From contig JAGVJW010000175.1 in assembly GCA_020050895.1 (NCBI GenBank), forward strand, positions 1-7,715: a DNA stretch of 7,715 nucleotides. The letters are read 5' to 3'. Below the pieces are notes generated by a model. It was not told the DNA's origin. It ran no database searches and was given only the letters and a program-made list of their open reading frames with translations. The stretch is from a bacterium (GTDB lineage Bacteria > Bacteroidota > Ignavibacteria > Kapaibacteriales > Kapaibacteriaceae). Positions 7,338 to 7,715 of the stretch are shown one piece after another. The position numbers and the translations under genes were made by a program. The stretch's first letter is position 1. Every line of letters begins with the position of its first letter.

Positions 7338-7715
7338 TCACGCCTTTGCAGACACCATCTTCTGATGGTCCTTTAGAAAGGCATCGAGGCCAGCGTCTGT
7401 GAGTGGATGTTTCATCGCCTGCATTAGCACGTTATACGGTGTTGTTGCAATATGTGCACCAGCCTTGGCAACCTCTAACAAGTGCATAGGGTGGCGAATT
7501 GAAGCCGCAATAATCCGTGCTTCAAGACCATGCAGATCCCAAATTTCACACGTCTCTTCAATAGCCCTCACACCGTCTGTAGTAATATCGTCGAGCCGAC
7601 CGATGAACAGGCTCACATAGGTTGCACCGGCATTCGCAGCAATTAGCGCTTGTAACGGAGTGAACATAAGAGTCACGTTGGTGGGTATTCCATTATCTGC
7701 AAGTTCTCTTACGGC
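7338..7715 (-). CDS. tal: Transaldolase / fructose-6-phosphate aldolase family, C-terminal part (5' end outside window)
   Basis: The last 125 residues of a short-form transaldolase are present. The frame is open to the right edge. The visible start GTG 7676 is internal, because conserved sequence (ADNGIPTN) precedes it. Recognisable family sequence includes NVTLMF, ALIAANAGATYVS, GRLDD, the I-I-A-A-S-I-R-H-P strand, GAHIATTPYNVL and KHPLTDAGLDAFL. This resembles B. subtilis-type transaldolase (about 215 residues), so roughly 90 residues, including the Schiff-base lysine, lie beyond the edge. The enzyme acts in the cytoplasm in the non-oxidative pentose phosphate pathway, moving a dihydroxyacetone unit between sugar phosphates. 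At the site that is Tyr131 in E. coli FsaA, this protein has Phe (Y-V-S-L-F). Phe there is associated with transaldolase rather than fructose-6-phosphate aldolase activity, hence 'tal' over 'fsa'. The residue before it is Leu, where relatives I recall have Pro. It is followed one base later by the TetR-family gene. Confidence 0.9.
   Translation of the reverse strand, partial: AVRELADNGIPTNVTLMFTPLQALIAANAGATYVSLFIGRLDDITTDGVRAIEETCEIWDLHGLEARIIAASIRHPMHLLEVAKAGAHIATTPYNVLMQAMKHPLTDAGLDAFLKDHQKMVSAKA
7343..7347 (-). promoter_or_regulatory. Shine-Dalgarno site of the tetR-family gene
   Basis: On the minus strand AAAGG lies six bases before ATG 7336, inside the last codons of the transaldolase gene. 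It supports the chosen start and translational coupling across the TGATATG junction. Confidence 0.5.

Overview
This window reads as ordinary chromosomal DNA from a Gram-negative bacterium. The most likely placement is the Bacteroidota/Chlorobiota/Kapabacteria neighbourhood, inferred at moderate to low confidence. The clues are a PD40 beta-propeller joined to an OmpA-like domain, a short-form (B. subtilis-type) transaldolase, large exported Ig-like lipoproteins, and mostly weak or absent Shine-Dalgarno sequences. No RNA genes, mobile elements, CRISPR arrays or long non-coding stretches were seen. The window is almost entirely coding.

Plus strand, positions 2-6674: (1) the last 76 codons of a gene resembling the C-terminus of a calcineurin-like metallophosphoesterase; (2) a multi-pass membrane protein of the DUF1624 / heparan-alpha-glucosaminide N-acetyltransferase-like class; (3) an exported outer-membrane beta-barrel protein; (4) a 645-residue cysteine-rich lipoprotein made of Ig-like domains; (5) a 695-residue periplasmic protein with a PD40 propeller, a carboxypeptidase-regulatory/Ig-like domain and a divergent OmpA-like peptidoglycan-binding domain. 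Genes 3-5 are separated by +5 and -4 bases and almost certainly form one operon.

Minus strand, positions 7715-6671: the C-terminal 125 residues of a transaldolase / fructose-6-phosphate aldolase family enzyme, followed one base later by a TetR-family repressor gene. The repressor gene meets gene 5 tail to tail, and the two stop codons share one CTAG.

The most interesting part is the barrel-lipoprotein-PD40/OmpA trio. Its parts suggest an envelope-spanning assembly: a pore or anchor in the outer membrane, a lipid-anchored Ig-like rod, and a propeller protein tethered to peptidoglycan. This is reminiscent of, but not demonstrably the same as, the PorE/PorP-type modules of the type IX secretion system. 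All three proteins are rich in cysteine. Function is inferred from architecture only.
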